Below, one piece after another: positions 14,101 to 25,800 of a stretch of DNA of 64,000 bases. Source of the stretch: Anoplolepis gracilipes (taxonomy: Eukaryota; Arthropoda; Insecta; Hymenoptera; Formicidae); the NCBI RefSeq assembly GCF_047496725.1, contig NC_132985.1:3637501-3701500 (forward strand). Direction: 5' to 3'. The position numbers and the translations under genes are program-made. Under the pieces are notes generated by a model that saw only the letters and a program-made list of their open reading frames with translations, ran no database searches and was not told the DNA's origin. Within the stretch, counting starts at the first letter, position 1. Each line of letters opens with the position of its first letter.

Positions 14101-17100
14101 ATTTAATTATTTCTTTCTGTAGGTGTAGTGAAGAAAATAAAATGCTAAGTTAAACTAAAATCAAAATTAATGTTGGTATAAAATAAATTTTTCAATATAT
14201 AATTATAATAATATGAATATATGTAATTCAATATTTATATTTGTGTTATCTCTATTCAATTTTTGTTAATCTTAAATTATTTAGATTTACATTAATATTT
14301 TTTATTAATGTTTAATTATAGTTAAATAATTATTAAATAATTACCAAATATTAAATTAACAATTATAAATAATTATATAAGAATTAGCAGGTAAATTTTT
14401 AGATAATTTATTTTAAAATATTTACGCAAAAATTTGATTTTAGATTGGTTTTACAACCGATCCAAGATATTCACGATCTAGTGCACATTGTACAGATGTA
14501 GCTCGCGTTGTTAATGCTCCTATTTTTCACATACATGCCGATGATCCCGATTTAGTGACTTACTGCAGCAAAGTGGCCGCCGAGTACCGGTAAATTGCAA
14601 TATAGATAATGTTTAATTTTTAATCTTTATTTTTATCTTATCGTCTATCAACGAAAGAGAGATTACTTAAAGTTGACTTTGCTTTATTGTTAGCCGAAAT
14701 CTTATCGAAATTGAAGAAGATATTTAAAATATTGCAATTTGAAAGATTTTGACAAATAGAACTTTAAAAAAAGGAAAGAACAGCAAAACTTTTATAGAGT
14801 TAATTTAATTTTTTATTTACAAAACATAAATTTATTACTATAGATATTTGTTTGAAGTTCAATGGTAGCACGTTTTGTATTAAAAATTGAAATACGTAAA
14901 AGTAAATGAAACAAATTTCATAGACAATATTATTTAAAAATTATTTAGTTTTGGCAAATAATCTTTTGTTAACAATTGCTGCGGCAAAATTATTCTGTAC
15001 AATGGAATTTTTATTTTGAAGAAAGAAGAGGGTTGAATATTATTCAAAAAATTGACAAAAAAATTATATTTTATGTCAGGGCCACCTTTCATAACGATGT
15101 AGTATTGGACATTGTTGGCTATCGAAAACAAGGGCACAATGAGATGGACGAACCGATGCTAACTCAACCGCTCATGTATAAACGCATAAAGACTCATCCC
15201 AATGTTCTTTCTATATACACTGATAAGCTTGTTAAAGAAGGCATAATAACGGAGGCTTTTGCAAAAGAAGTTCGGAAAAACCTCGCAATAATTAGTTTAT
15301 ATAATCCCTGTCAGCTTGACATTATACACATTACTTTCACTTATGGATAGGAAACGGACAAGTACATAAGTCATTGCGAGGAAGAGTTCAGAAAAGCGCA
15401 AACTATCAGCTCGATGCAGATGAGCGATTGGCAGGATATGCCCTGGACCGAATTCTTCTCGACTCAGAGTCCGAAACAGATGATACCTCCGACCGGTATC
15501 AATTTAACGACCATCAAAACGATATGCAACACTATATCTACTCCACCGAAAGATATCGAGGCGCATCTTCAAGTTAGTTTTTTTTTTAAATATACAAACA
15601 TCGTGAACTTCGAAGTTCAAAGTACACTCTCTTACTCATTCAAATTATCCCAGAAATGAATCTATCATTAATCTTTGCAGACATCTTTGGAAAAAAAAAG
15701 AGAAATTTTTTCATTTACAGAATTTCGGCGAATAATTTTTTATTCTTTTTGATTGACATTCAATTTAATTTAAGTAACGAATACGTAAAAAATTTTTTGC
15801 ACACAGGTGTTGAGAGCGATGGACAGGCGAGCGAAACTTATGGGGTCCCGACAAGTTGACTGGGCGATGGGGGAATGTCTAGCTTTTCTCAGTTTGTTGA
15901 AGGAAGGTCATCACGTTAGACTATCCGGACAAGATGTCGAACGAGGCACCTTCACCCAACGTATACACATCATTCATGATCAGAGCAGAGACAAGACTTA
16001 CAAGAATATTTTGCGCGATGTTTTTCCCCGGCAAGCTTTGTATACCGTCTCGAATTCATCCTTATCGGAATACGGCGTGTGCGGTGAGTTGAAAGAAAAA
16101 TTGATTAGCATTAATTATTACATCACATACGTGGCGATAACAATATTGATATTTACGATCTGCTCGTCTCTATTCACTTGTTATCGATAATGTGTTTATC
16201 TGACTTCTCGTCTTAGATCAGCGACCTTAGAATATGGGTGATTATTTAAATACTAAACTATTAAATTAACCGTTAATAATCTTTTAAAGAAAACTAACGA
16301 TAAGCTTGAACCAAGGGTGGAATGTTGCAACTGCGAGATATTTATTAATAAAATAAATATTGCAGAAATATTGGAGGAAAATGGAGATATTAAAATTTAA
16401 TATTAATTCAATTTTTAGAAATTCAAATTTAATTATAACAGATAATTTATTGATATATATATTATAATGATTAATATTTTATAAATGATTGTGTGTGAGA
16501 AAAGGTTTCGAGTTGGGATATTCAGCGTACAATTACAACACTCTTACACTTTGGGAAGCACAGTTCGGCGATTTTGCCAATACCTGTCAGGTAACATTGT
16601 TATTATAGTCTCTTTCTTTTTTAATAAAAATTTTATATAATTAATTTGTGATTTCATACATTTTATATATTTTGCTTATTTTTAATATCTGTCAGGTTAC
16701 TCACTATTATTATTGTATCTTTCTTCTTTTTAAAATTTTATATAATTAATCTGATTTTATGATCTCACAAGTATTTATAATTAAATTTAAAATTAAAATT
16801 TTTCGAACTGAAGATTTATTTTCGATCGCGCTTAGTCTGTTGCCGAAAATTACTGGAACTAATCGAGATATTTTATCGAGAATGTCAATCGGCCATTCGA
16901 TTAAATTGATCTTTAGGTCATACTAGACTGCCTGTTATGTTCTGGACAAACTAAATGGGGTAGACAGGTAGGATTAGTGTTGTTACTACCGCACGGTATG
17001 GAGGCCCAAGGGCCGGAACATTCGTCCGCCAGATTGGAGAGATTCCTTCAACTATGCGACGACGAATGTACTCACGTGCCCGGAACAGAGCCTGGCAACT

Positions 17101-18703
17101 CCACCGGCGAGACTGTTGAACAGATCATGACCAGGCAGCTTTTTGAGATTAATTGGATCGTCTGTAATCCCTCGACACCCGCCAATCTGTTTCATCTTCT
17201 GCGCCGGCAGATACTGATGCCGTTTCGAAAACCGTTGGTTCGTTAAGTCTTCGTCTGTGTGTAATATACTGAGTATTTTTATCACGAGTGTTTTATACGA
17301 GCATTTTATAACATAAGCATCGCGCTATTAAAAAAAAAGTTGACGCAAAAGTTGCAAGATTTTGAAAAGATATTTCTTGGATCGAAAAAAGAGAGAGATG
17401 AAAGTAAGATCAAGACAGATTTAATAGTATGCCCCTTTTTGATATATCAATTCATGTAAATTTGGTGTCAATAGTTTTCAACAACTTTAAGTTTTCTTTT
17501 TATTTTTTATAATAAATTTATATCTAATTGTAAGAAATCTGTCTTGTGAATATAATCGAATAAATGGATCAATTGATAAGCTGTTAAATATTTCTTTCGA
17601 GACTTTACAACTTTTGCTTAAAACATTTGTTTGCTAATCTCGGTACTTTCCGTAAAGTTGACTTGTATAATATCAATGTTACAACACTCTATACATCCAA
17701 CAGCCCAAAAATTATTTCGCGCGATTCACGAGGTGCCACACTGCAAAAATAATATTTTCCGGAACGCGTTTTTTTGTGTCATTCGAATGAGTATAACTGA
17801 CTCTACTGAATATTTAATACACCAAACGTGTTATCTGTAGCTTTCATTTTTTACCGACGTAAATTAAGCGAGATAACAAAAGACCGTTTTAAAGACGATT
17901 AGCCTAGTCTAACGCAATTATGTTATTTACGTTATTTTTCGTGAGGTATAATGTTAGTTCTTCAATTCTTATTACATAAAATTCACGTGAGAATTTCCAA
18001 TTTCCCTGTTTATCTTTTATAATATTATGAAGAATTTTAAATTTTAGCAAACTTAAAATTTCGTGCAAAATTACGTCTTTCGTGCCGTTTAGGTTCTTAT
18101 GACCCCTAAATCGTTACTGCGTCATCCAATGGCGATATCGAGCTTCGAAGAGATGGGACCAGGTACAACTTTCAAGCATATTCTATCGGATCCTTTCTTG
18201 AAGTCCAGAAAAGTGAAGAAAGTATTGCTCTGTACCGGAAAGGTATACTATGATTTGGTCGTCGAGCGACAAGAGAAACAACTGGAGAATAAAATAGCGA
18301 TTATTAGAATCGAGCAGCTCTGCCCCTTTCCGTATCACCTTCTCGCGGCGGAAATGGCGAAATTTCCGCAAGCCAAAGTGAGAAACTTTTGATAAAATAA
18401 CACGCAATTTTTGAATTGATTTAAACATCTATTTATGTCCAATGGCAAACAAAAATTCCGATTGCTACGATAAATGAAAAATAATTATATATACATGCGC
18501 AGATCATGTGGTTGCAAGAGGAGCACAAGAATCAAGGTGCTTATTATTACGTGAGAGATAGGATAGCCTTGACTTTGGGCATTCCATTGGAAGATGTGAA
18601 GTATGGCGGTCGTCTTTCTTCGGCCTCACCGGCCACTGGCAGCAAGATCATTCATAAAACCGAGTACGACAATATGATGGCAATGGCAATGAGTCTCGAT
18701 TAA
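11167..18703 (+). CDS. OGDH: 2-oxoglutarate dehydrogenase E1 component, mitochondrial (OGDH/OGDH-like), complete
   Basis: E1 of the 2-oxoglutarate dehydrogenase complex decarboxylates 2-oxoglutarate with thiamine diphosphate and passes the succinyl group to lipoyl-E2 in the mitochondrial matrix. Exons: 11167–11566, 12144–12250, 12325–12606, 13071–13281, 13367–13544, 13681–13796, 13865–14004, 14444–14589, 15080–15269, 15351–15572, 15807–16083, 16505–16590, 16917–17237, 18093–18377, 18503–18703. All phases join: 3162 nt, 1053 aa, near the usual length. The N-terminus is basic, as in a matrix presequence. Then come the N-terminal QYLDYMY…AWL…SW segment, IRAYQ-x-RGH, HRGRLN (about 344), the ThDP motif GD…NNQ (444–478), GHNEMDEP, LSGQDVERGTF, NSSLSEYGV, LPHGMEAQGPEHSSAR, TGKVYYDL and QEEHKNQGA. 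Length and GDAAFAGQG argue against DHTKD1. Blocks around 280–330 and 600–660 are divergent, so it may be a second, OGDH-like paralog. The exon 9 donor is weak (GTTCGG). Confidence 0.95.
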
Positions 18704-19680
18704 TTATATTAAAACGCGGTTTTTTTCATTCAAAAAAATAATAGCATGTATCGTGAAATTATACGAGAATAGGTAAGAAATATTTACACGTATTATGTCA
18801 AGTGTACAATACGGGAAATCAGAGATGGAGTGTAAATGTCTACTCTTTTCTAATCAGTCTATTACAATCGATTGTTATTCTCTATTTATTTAAATAATAA
18901 TGAAAAGCATGTAAAACTAATTTTGATTACAGCATTTTTTAATTTTAACTGACTCACCAACAAACATGAATATTCAGCATTTTCTTGTGAGCACAAAAGA
19001 GTTTCTTTACTCAAGTAATTCCACATTACATTCTACGTTTCTGTCGCGAAAGATTTTATAAGAACAAGTTGCAAGAGCGCTCGACAAGGTACTAAACGTT
19101 GATTAAGTTTGAAGGTGTTAATGTTACCGTCCTTGATAGAAAAAAAATTTACACCTCGAATAAAGGCGACGATCGTTAAACGAGGCTTCAATATCTTCCT
19201 CTATAGCCAACATCAATTCTACTGTCTTTATCTTAATAAAGTAATATTTCTTATATCATATCAAGAAATTAGATTTAGCGAATCTTTTCTGCGAATTCTG
19301 AAAATAGCAATTCGTAAATTGAAGGAGCGGTTGTGATAAATGTACTGATAATCCGTCTTTATCATATCTCCAGTCTCTTTGCGTTCTTAATCATTCGAAA
19401 AATAAACTTCGATTATATAAACGGAAATGTAATTGTCTATTTATCATGTCTTAAATCGGAAGTCTGTACAACACAAAAATAAATCTCATCTATTCTCGCG
19501 ACTTTTATTAATAAATTATAATTTATATAATCAAACAAAAAATAAATAAGTTTCTTAAATAAAAAGGCTCAAAAAATATGATAACGGATAAATACTTCAG
19601 AGATAAGATAGAGTGAAATTTTTAATGTTTGTCTAAAAATTGAATAATTTTTTAAGCTGGAAATTTATTAAATTTATTAA

Positions 19681-20245
19681 CAGTTATAAACAAAATTGTG
19701 CACTCACTTACTTGGAATATTCATGTATGAAAAAGATACATTTTTATTGTATACATGTGCAAAAGATAATATCTTTACACAATGCGGGTATATAGTTTTA
19801 AAGAAACAATTGTCATTAATTAATATATAACATCTTACCATATCGTTGTGTTGACGGAGTTCAAAGTGACAAGTGCGATTGCAACAAAAAGGGTTTCTTC
19901 ACTAACTTCAACTTTACACTTGTCTGATAAGAAATATACACTTTATCGTATGCACTAATAATATATACTCTCACTATTACTGAGTATATTTTAGATATCA
20001 CACAATTTATGAGGCAAAGACTGTCCAATAAGATCTTGTTGGAGCAGTTTGCCACTATCGTCTAGGAAAATGTTTATGCAGCAAATGCTGTAAATAAAAT
20101 TTGTATACTCACTTACTTGAATATTCATGTAAGAAAAAGATACATTTTTATTGCATACATGTGCAAAAGGATGATAATTTCACACTAAACGTATATATGC
20201 AGTTTAGAAAAAAGCAATTGATATTGATGATCAATAAAACTTAAA
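19681..20245. repeat. Diverged direct repeat, two ~160-bp units
   Basis: Unit 1 (about 19683–19840) and unit 2 (about 20093–20245) share long matching stretches in the same order. These include a segment reading ACTCACTTACTT, then ATATTCATGTA, then AAAAAGATACATTTTTATTG, then ATACATGTGCAAAAG, followed by diverged ends. About 250 bp lie between them. Read on the minus strand, each unit contains an ATG followed within 12 bases by a strong donor-like GTAAGTGAGT. Whether this is a duplicated 5' exon, a regulatory block or an old mobile fragment cannot be told from the sequence. Confidence 0.7.
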
Positions 20246-21598
20246 AACTACTTTAATTAGCAGCAATAAAATAATGTCACAAGGGAATCGCAATATTACC
20301 TTTAAGTGCAAATATAATTTTTTCAGTTTTTATATTTTTAATCATTAGAGAGTCTTATTCATTTAATTTGTTTATATATTATAACCGGCATTATGGCATT
20401 TCAAAAAAGAAACAAGTAACTTTAAAACAGTTAATTAATATTTATCAATTAATTAGTCAAAATTTAAATATTAATATAATTGTCGTTATCAGTTAATATA
20501 ATAATATCTTGTGTTATTTTATTGATCATTGCACGCGCGCAATTAAAATCGAAAAATCGGTCGACGTTCTCATCAGTGCCGATTAACTTGTCTTTCACTT
20601 ACCTAAAGTTTTTTTATTTCCTTATGAAACGTGCTACTGTTGGTTGACGCTATTTCCCCGCGAGCAAAAACCAATTATTTGTTACCTACCGGCCAGGGGA
20701 GACCGATACTGAAATACTCGGTCGTGACAACGGATAAGAAAATCTTTATCAAATGTTTTGCGCATCTACTTCCATATCGGTCATTAGTGATTATGATACG
20801 AACCGTTGCCTATCGCGAACAGGAAAGATAAGCCAACGTAAAAAAAAAAAAAAATTGATTATCATTCCTTTTCCTTGTCGGAACTGGCATGGTTCAAATT
20901 TAATGAGTACAGATGATTTATTTTTAATTTGATTTTAATAATGATTTTATCTTTAATTAAACTTCAAAAATTTATTGAAATAGTAAGCATATGTATTCTC
21001 ACACATATTTATAGTGATAATATGGTATAACGATTAGGATTACAATAATCAGGATTACAATAATAGAAGGCACGTTGACCTTATTCTCCACTTTAGAATT
21101 CTTCTGTTGGATATTAATCAGTATGTCAAAGGAACGTTGATCAAATTAAATCATTTAGTTATCCCTCATTGAATGTGGCGATAACGCAATTATTTTTAAC
21201 AGTATTTCAATACTTATAAACTTTCTTTCATTTTGTTTATATTTCATAAAATAGAACGTATATTTTATATTTTTGGTTGATTAATTCCTATAAAAATAAA
21301 TCAGGCACAAGTCTTAATTATATTGTATATTATAATTACAGATGTGAAAAGCGTTTTGAATATCCGTCAGAACATCTTTATTATTGCAAAAAATTATAAT
21401 AATTGTATTAAAATAAGTTATTCTGATTATAGGGTTTTGATAAAAATAAAATAAATTTTGTTCTTTGGATTAGATTTTATTTTTTTGATGATAGCGTATT
21501 TATTAACATTAATTTGAAATATAAAATTCAAAATATTTAACATTAATTTATATTATATAATAATATATATGTATAAACATTTTGGGACTGCAGAGAAA

Positions 21599-21663
21599 CA
21601 GAGAGAGAGAGAGAGAGAGGAGAGGAGAGAAAAGAACAAATTAACTCTGTACCAGAGTTAATT
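21599..21663. repeat. GA microsatellite followed by a perfect 11-bp-arm hairpin
   Basis: A run of GA dinucleotides at about 21599–21630 is followed by AATTAACTCTG, the loop TAC, and its exact reverse complement (21639–21663). Insect GA runs can bind GAGA-type factors, but no promoter was identified here. Confidence 0.6.
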
Positions 21664-22399
21664 GGTTATTTGATCTTTATACAGCGTATAATGTGTTATC
21701 ACAGCTGCTCAGCGTGTTGTCATTCACGCGGCGACAGTATGTAAAATAGTGATGCACGAGACACTCTGATTAACTTTGAAGGATTAAACAAACAATTTTT
21801 CAAATTTAATATAAAATTTGATCATGCTTGTAATATCACATGTTTATGATATAAATTTTTTGAAACTCGAGTCAAGAGAGAAATCCAATTAAGTATATTA
21901 TTCATAAAACATTTATATAAGTTTAATAATTATTATTGCTTACACGAAATTGTCTGTTGCTCTATTTTTATTTATATATATTTAGTTTTAAATATAAACA
22001 GCAAGAAAAAATTAAACATGAAAGAAAGTGTTGACAATTTGAAATATTTTTGAAGTGATTTCTATCCTTTTAACATGTGGATTCTAAAATTAAATGAACC
22101 AATAAGAAGATAGTTTTGTACACTTTTTAATCAATAGTCATGATATGCGCATGAATATGTATATCTAGGCGCATCTAGGCATAAAGTGTTCAATCCGGAA
22201 AAACTATTTAAATCTATTACTCTGTTTTTTTTGTACTTATATTATATTACAATTTTTATGTTTTCAGAATATCAAACAAGTATATATAATTAAGCATTAG
22301 GTAGCAGAAAAAAGGGGGAAAATGCACGGAAAGTTAAACTACGGATAACCAGAGATGACCACATGACAGCGAGAACGGCGTCTGCTAGCACTCGCGTCA

Positions 22400-22844
22400 C
22401 CGCGCATGCGCGGAGAGTCTCCGTTGTTCCCCCACCACTCTATCCGGGAACGTCGCTCTCAGCTGCTGCCCGGTTCGCGGTTCGACAGTATGGCGGCAGT
22501 CGGCGTACGCGGTGTAGCTCGCTTCTCTGATCTTGCGTAATCGTGATCGCAGCTAGCAGAGGCAGCGTTAGCGGATCTGTCGCGTGCTCGAGGAAGGGAG
22601 AACGCAGGGGGATAATTTCGGGGACGAGTGGCACTACGACAGTTCGACGACAGTGCCTGCCGTGGATCAGGAGATATGCCGCCGAGTGGAGACTCGCATT
22701 GTTAACGTCGGCGAGGATGCGAGCGCGATTGTCACCAGACACGAATCGGTAACGAAGGTGAACGGCGAGCGGCACGACAGCGCCAGCGCCAGCGCCAATA
22801 GCAGCAATATCAGCAATAGCAGCGGAAGTAACGTTTCGTGGAAC
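22400..22844 (+). promoter_or_regulatory. CpG-rich promoter/5' leader of SLC25A32 with NRF-1-like palindrome and three uORFs
   Basis: A GC-rich block directly precedes the carrier start. It begins with the 14-bp palindrome CCGCGCATGCGCGG (22400–22413), which fits the NRF-1/erect-wing consensus core GCGCATGCGC used by many nuclear genes for mitochondrial proteins. A YY1/pleiohomeotic-like ATGGCGGC lies at 22490 and another at 23054 in the first intron. Three short ORFs precede the main ATG: 22490–22540 (16 aa), 22676–22705 (9 aa) and 22717–22752 (11 aa). An in-frame Ala/Ser-rich open stretch upstream of 22845 has no ATG and is treated as leader. The transcription start was not located. Confidence 0.55.
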
Positions 22845-25800
22845 ATGTCGACGATCAAGGGTAGCGGTACGCCGGGCGCGCCGCGCCAGCTGAACGTTCT
22901 GAGCAACTTCAAGTACGAATACTTCGTCGCGGGCATCTCAGGCGGCGTCGTCTCGACCCTGATGCTGCACCCGCTGGACCTCATCAAGATCCGATTTGCA
23001 GGTGAGTGAGTCACGCGCGCAGCACGCATGCGACGTGAACGCGCTCGCTAATATGGCGGCTGTCTCTCTCACCTCGCCTCTCCGCTTCCGCTTCGCTCTC
23101 ACGTCACCTATACCACGGCTAGCACGTGGTATAGGTATCCGATCTCGCGTGTCACTCGTATTTGTGCGCTTTCTGATAAATAATTTTTTCCACCGCTTTT
23201 TCTTGGTCCAATTTCTTTTTTTCTTTTTTAATTCGATAGTCGCGAGAAAGTATGAAACGATCATTACGTAGATATAATAGAAATATTGGGGAAATATTTA
23301 ATTTATAGATTTATCACATGCTATGCTCATACGTTCTTTCGCTTATATTATCTTTGAAGAAAGAAAGAAAAGAGCGGATTTTTTACGAATATGAAATCAA
23401 ACAAATGATTCTTTTTCTAAATCAATGTTGTATTGAATTTGTAAAAAATCATATATTTATCGGAAAGTTAAAGGAATGTACTTTTTATATTCTAATTATA
23501 TGTCTTCATGTTTTCATTCGACGTATTTTTTTAAAATTTTGTTTCCATTTATTAAACGTATGAATCATCAAATATTAAGCAAATAATATTAAATACTCTT
23601 TTGATGTAAATATATTCGAATATATTTGAAAACACTTTTTCTATATCCACGTATATGATCATGTTATCTCTTAAATTATTATCTCGTATTTTACATTATT
23701 ATTCCATATTGATAAATAATTTATTAATAAATTATTAATGTTATTATTCTAATAGATTTAAAAGCAGTATTTATGTATCACAAAATCTATGTCATAAAAA
23801 GATTAATTTTAATAAAGTATTTAATTATATTTAAAGATTTAATAATTATCAAATATTTTTGCGATCAAAGTAGATTTGATTGTACAATACTATTGCAACA
23901 CCAATTAATTATGTAAAATTTAATAATATTTGACATAAATAGTTCGATAAACTAATTCTAAATAAATTCTTATAAATATTATTTTTGATTTTAAAAATTA
24001 ATTACGCTAATACATTAGTTTTGATAAATTAATACTAACAATTATCTTCAAATTAATTAACATATAATATTCTATACGTAATTTGTTTTATTGTCATTTT
24101 AAAAATTAAATAAAAGATTAAATGCGCGAAAAGAATATTAAACTGAAAAAAGGAATAGATTGAAAATATGTGGGCTAATAAATACTATTCAATATAAGTA
24201 GTTCTAGTCTAATACTTATTTTATATAATTTAACGAAGAAAAAGGTTTTCTCCCAAAATTATATATACATTATATATAATTATACATTATGCATACTATC
24301 TGAAAGTTTACGAATATAATTTTATCTCTTACGAGTGAACATTTTGCGCAACAAAATTTCTTTTTGTTTAAGAGAGAGAGAGAGACACAGACCAAAACAT
24401 TATATATTCTGATTTATGAAGTGTTGCGACATACAAGATGGATTTATGCCGAGAAAACGGTGATTGTGGAATCTAAACGAGCCGATTGTACACAATTTAT
24501 CGCTTTGTTAAAAAAAAAAAAAAAAAAGAACTCGAGAATAACGTAAAAGGACTGATTACAGACTGATCTGATATTTTCCATCTAACGTTTTTCTTTGATG
24601 TAAATAAATAAATTCGTTTCTGTAAATTAAAAACATGATAATGATATGTGATTCGATTTCACTTTTCGTCGCGCGTAACAAAACAGCAAAGTTGGAAAGT
24701 TGTCGATCGCAATATTCGATTTTGTGCTACTTGAGATGGATATATCGTGAATTGCCAGAAACAGAACATTAGAATATTTTTTAACATATAAAAGATAAAA
24801 CATATAAAAGTTTAGAAGGTAAAACGTGTAAATTGCTTTCTGCATATTTTTTTTTTATCTTCTAAATACATACAAGAGAAAGATATTGATGATCATTTTC
24901 TTTCTAGAGTGATAAACTTCAATAGTATGTCAATGTTATAGGTGATATTTTATTGATGACAATTTCGTTAATTTTTATTTAATAATGATACAATCACGAC
25001 AGTTTATACTGAGCTCACGTGAATTACGATTATCTTTTTATTGCGATAATTATACATAAAATTTAGATTAGATAGTTTTCAAAGATTAGATAGTTTTTAA
25101 CTAATATTTCTGTCTACAAGTTTTTTGCGCAGCAATGATTTCATTCTAGGTTAATGTTCTACGATGACAACTGTCTGAATGCCTATTAACTTGTCTACGA
25201 AATGACAAAACTATTTTTAAACGACAGTTTTGCATCTTAAGATAATTCTATTTTACGCGAAACAATATATGAGAGAGATTACATTATTTTAATTCTAAAT
25301 TTTTTACTGTTAAATTTTAATATCTTTGGTTATTTCGAAATGAATCATATATCCATATAACATTTAAAATATTCGATTGAATAATACTTAAAATATTTCG
25401 ATACTGGAGTAGCGATAGCATTGTTTTCTTAATGTGAAATTCTTGATGAAAGAATCTTGAACTGAAAGTAATTGAAAGAAAAAAATAAATCAATCACTAT
25501 GCTAATAAATTAAAAGCCTTTTTCTGCTTTTTTTACGGTAATAAGAATTTCTCTAGTTAATATTTTATTAATGAACTACTTATACATACTTAATTATAAT
25601 AGAATACTAATAGATTAAAGAAACAATTAAAAAATTCATCTGTCTTTATATCGTTATAATTTATATTATCAATATACATTGTATTAAACTCGGATATATT
25701 TATATGAATAAAGATTTTATTTCAGAATCGGGGAGACAAAGGAACGGACAAGACAGCTTTTAAATTATCTACATAAATTTCACATTATAATGACATATAG

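Larger units (their letters stand above)
18704..22400. other. AT-rich intergenic spacer between OGDH and SLC25A32
   Basis: OGDH 3' flank: the first plain AATAAA I see is at 19401, about 700 bp after the stop, with an ATTAAA much closer near 18709. The spacer then holds a duplicated block (separate entry), a somewhat less AT-rich stretch at 20530–20830, a GA-repeat with a short perfect hairpin at about 21599–21663, and further AT-rich DNA up to the CpG-rich SLC25A32 promoter. No coding exon was recognised on either strand. Confidence 0.5.

Noticed and set aside
19861..20100. Small spliced gene using GTAAGTGAGT of repeat unit 2 and the next TTTACAG
   Set aside because: The implied intron would be only about 29 bp, too short for normal splicing, and the phases do not give a continuous frame.
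22584..22844. Ala/Ser-rich N-terminal extension of SLC25A32
   Set aside because: There is no ATG between the upstream stop at 22569 and the Met at 22845; reading it requires a GTG start.
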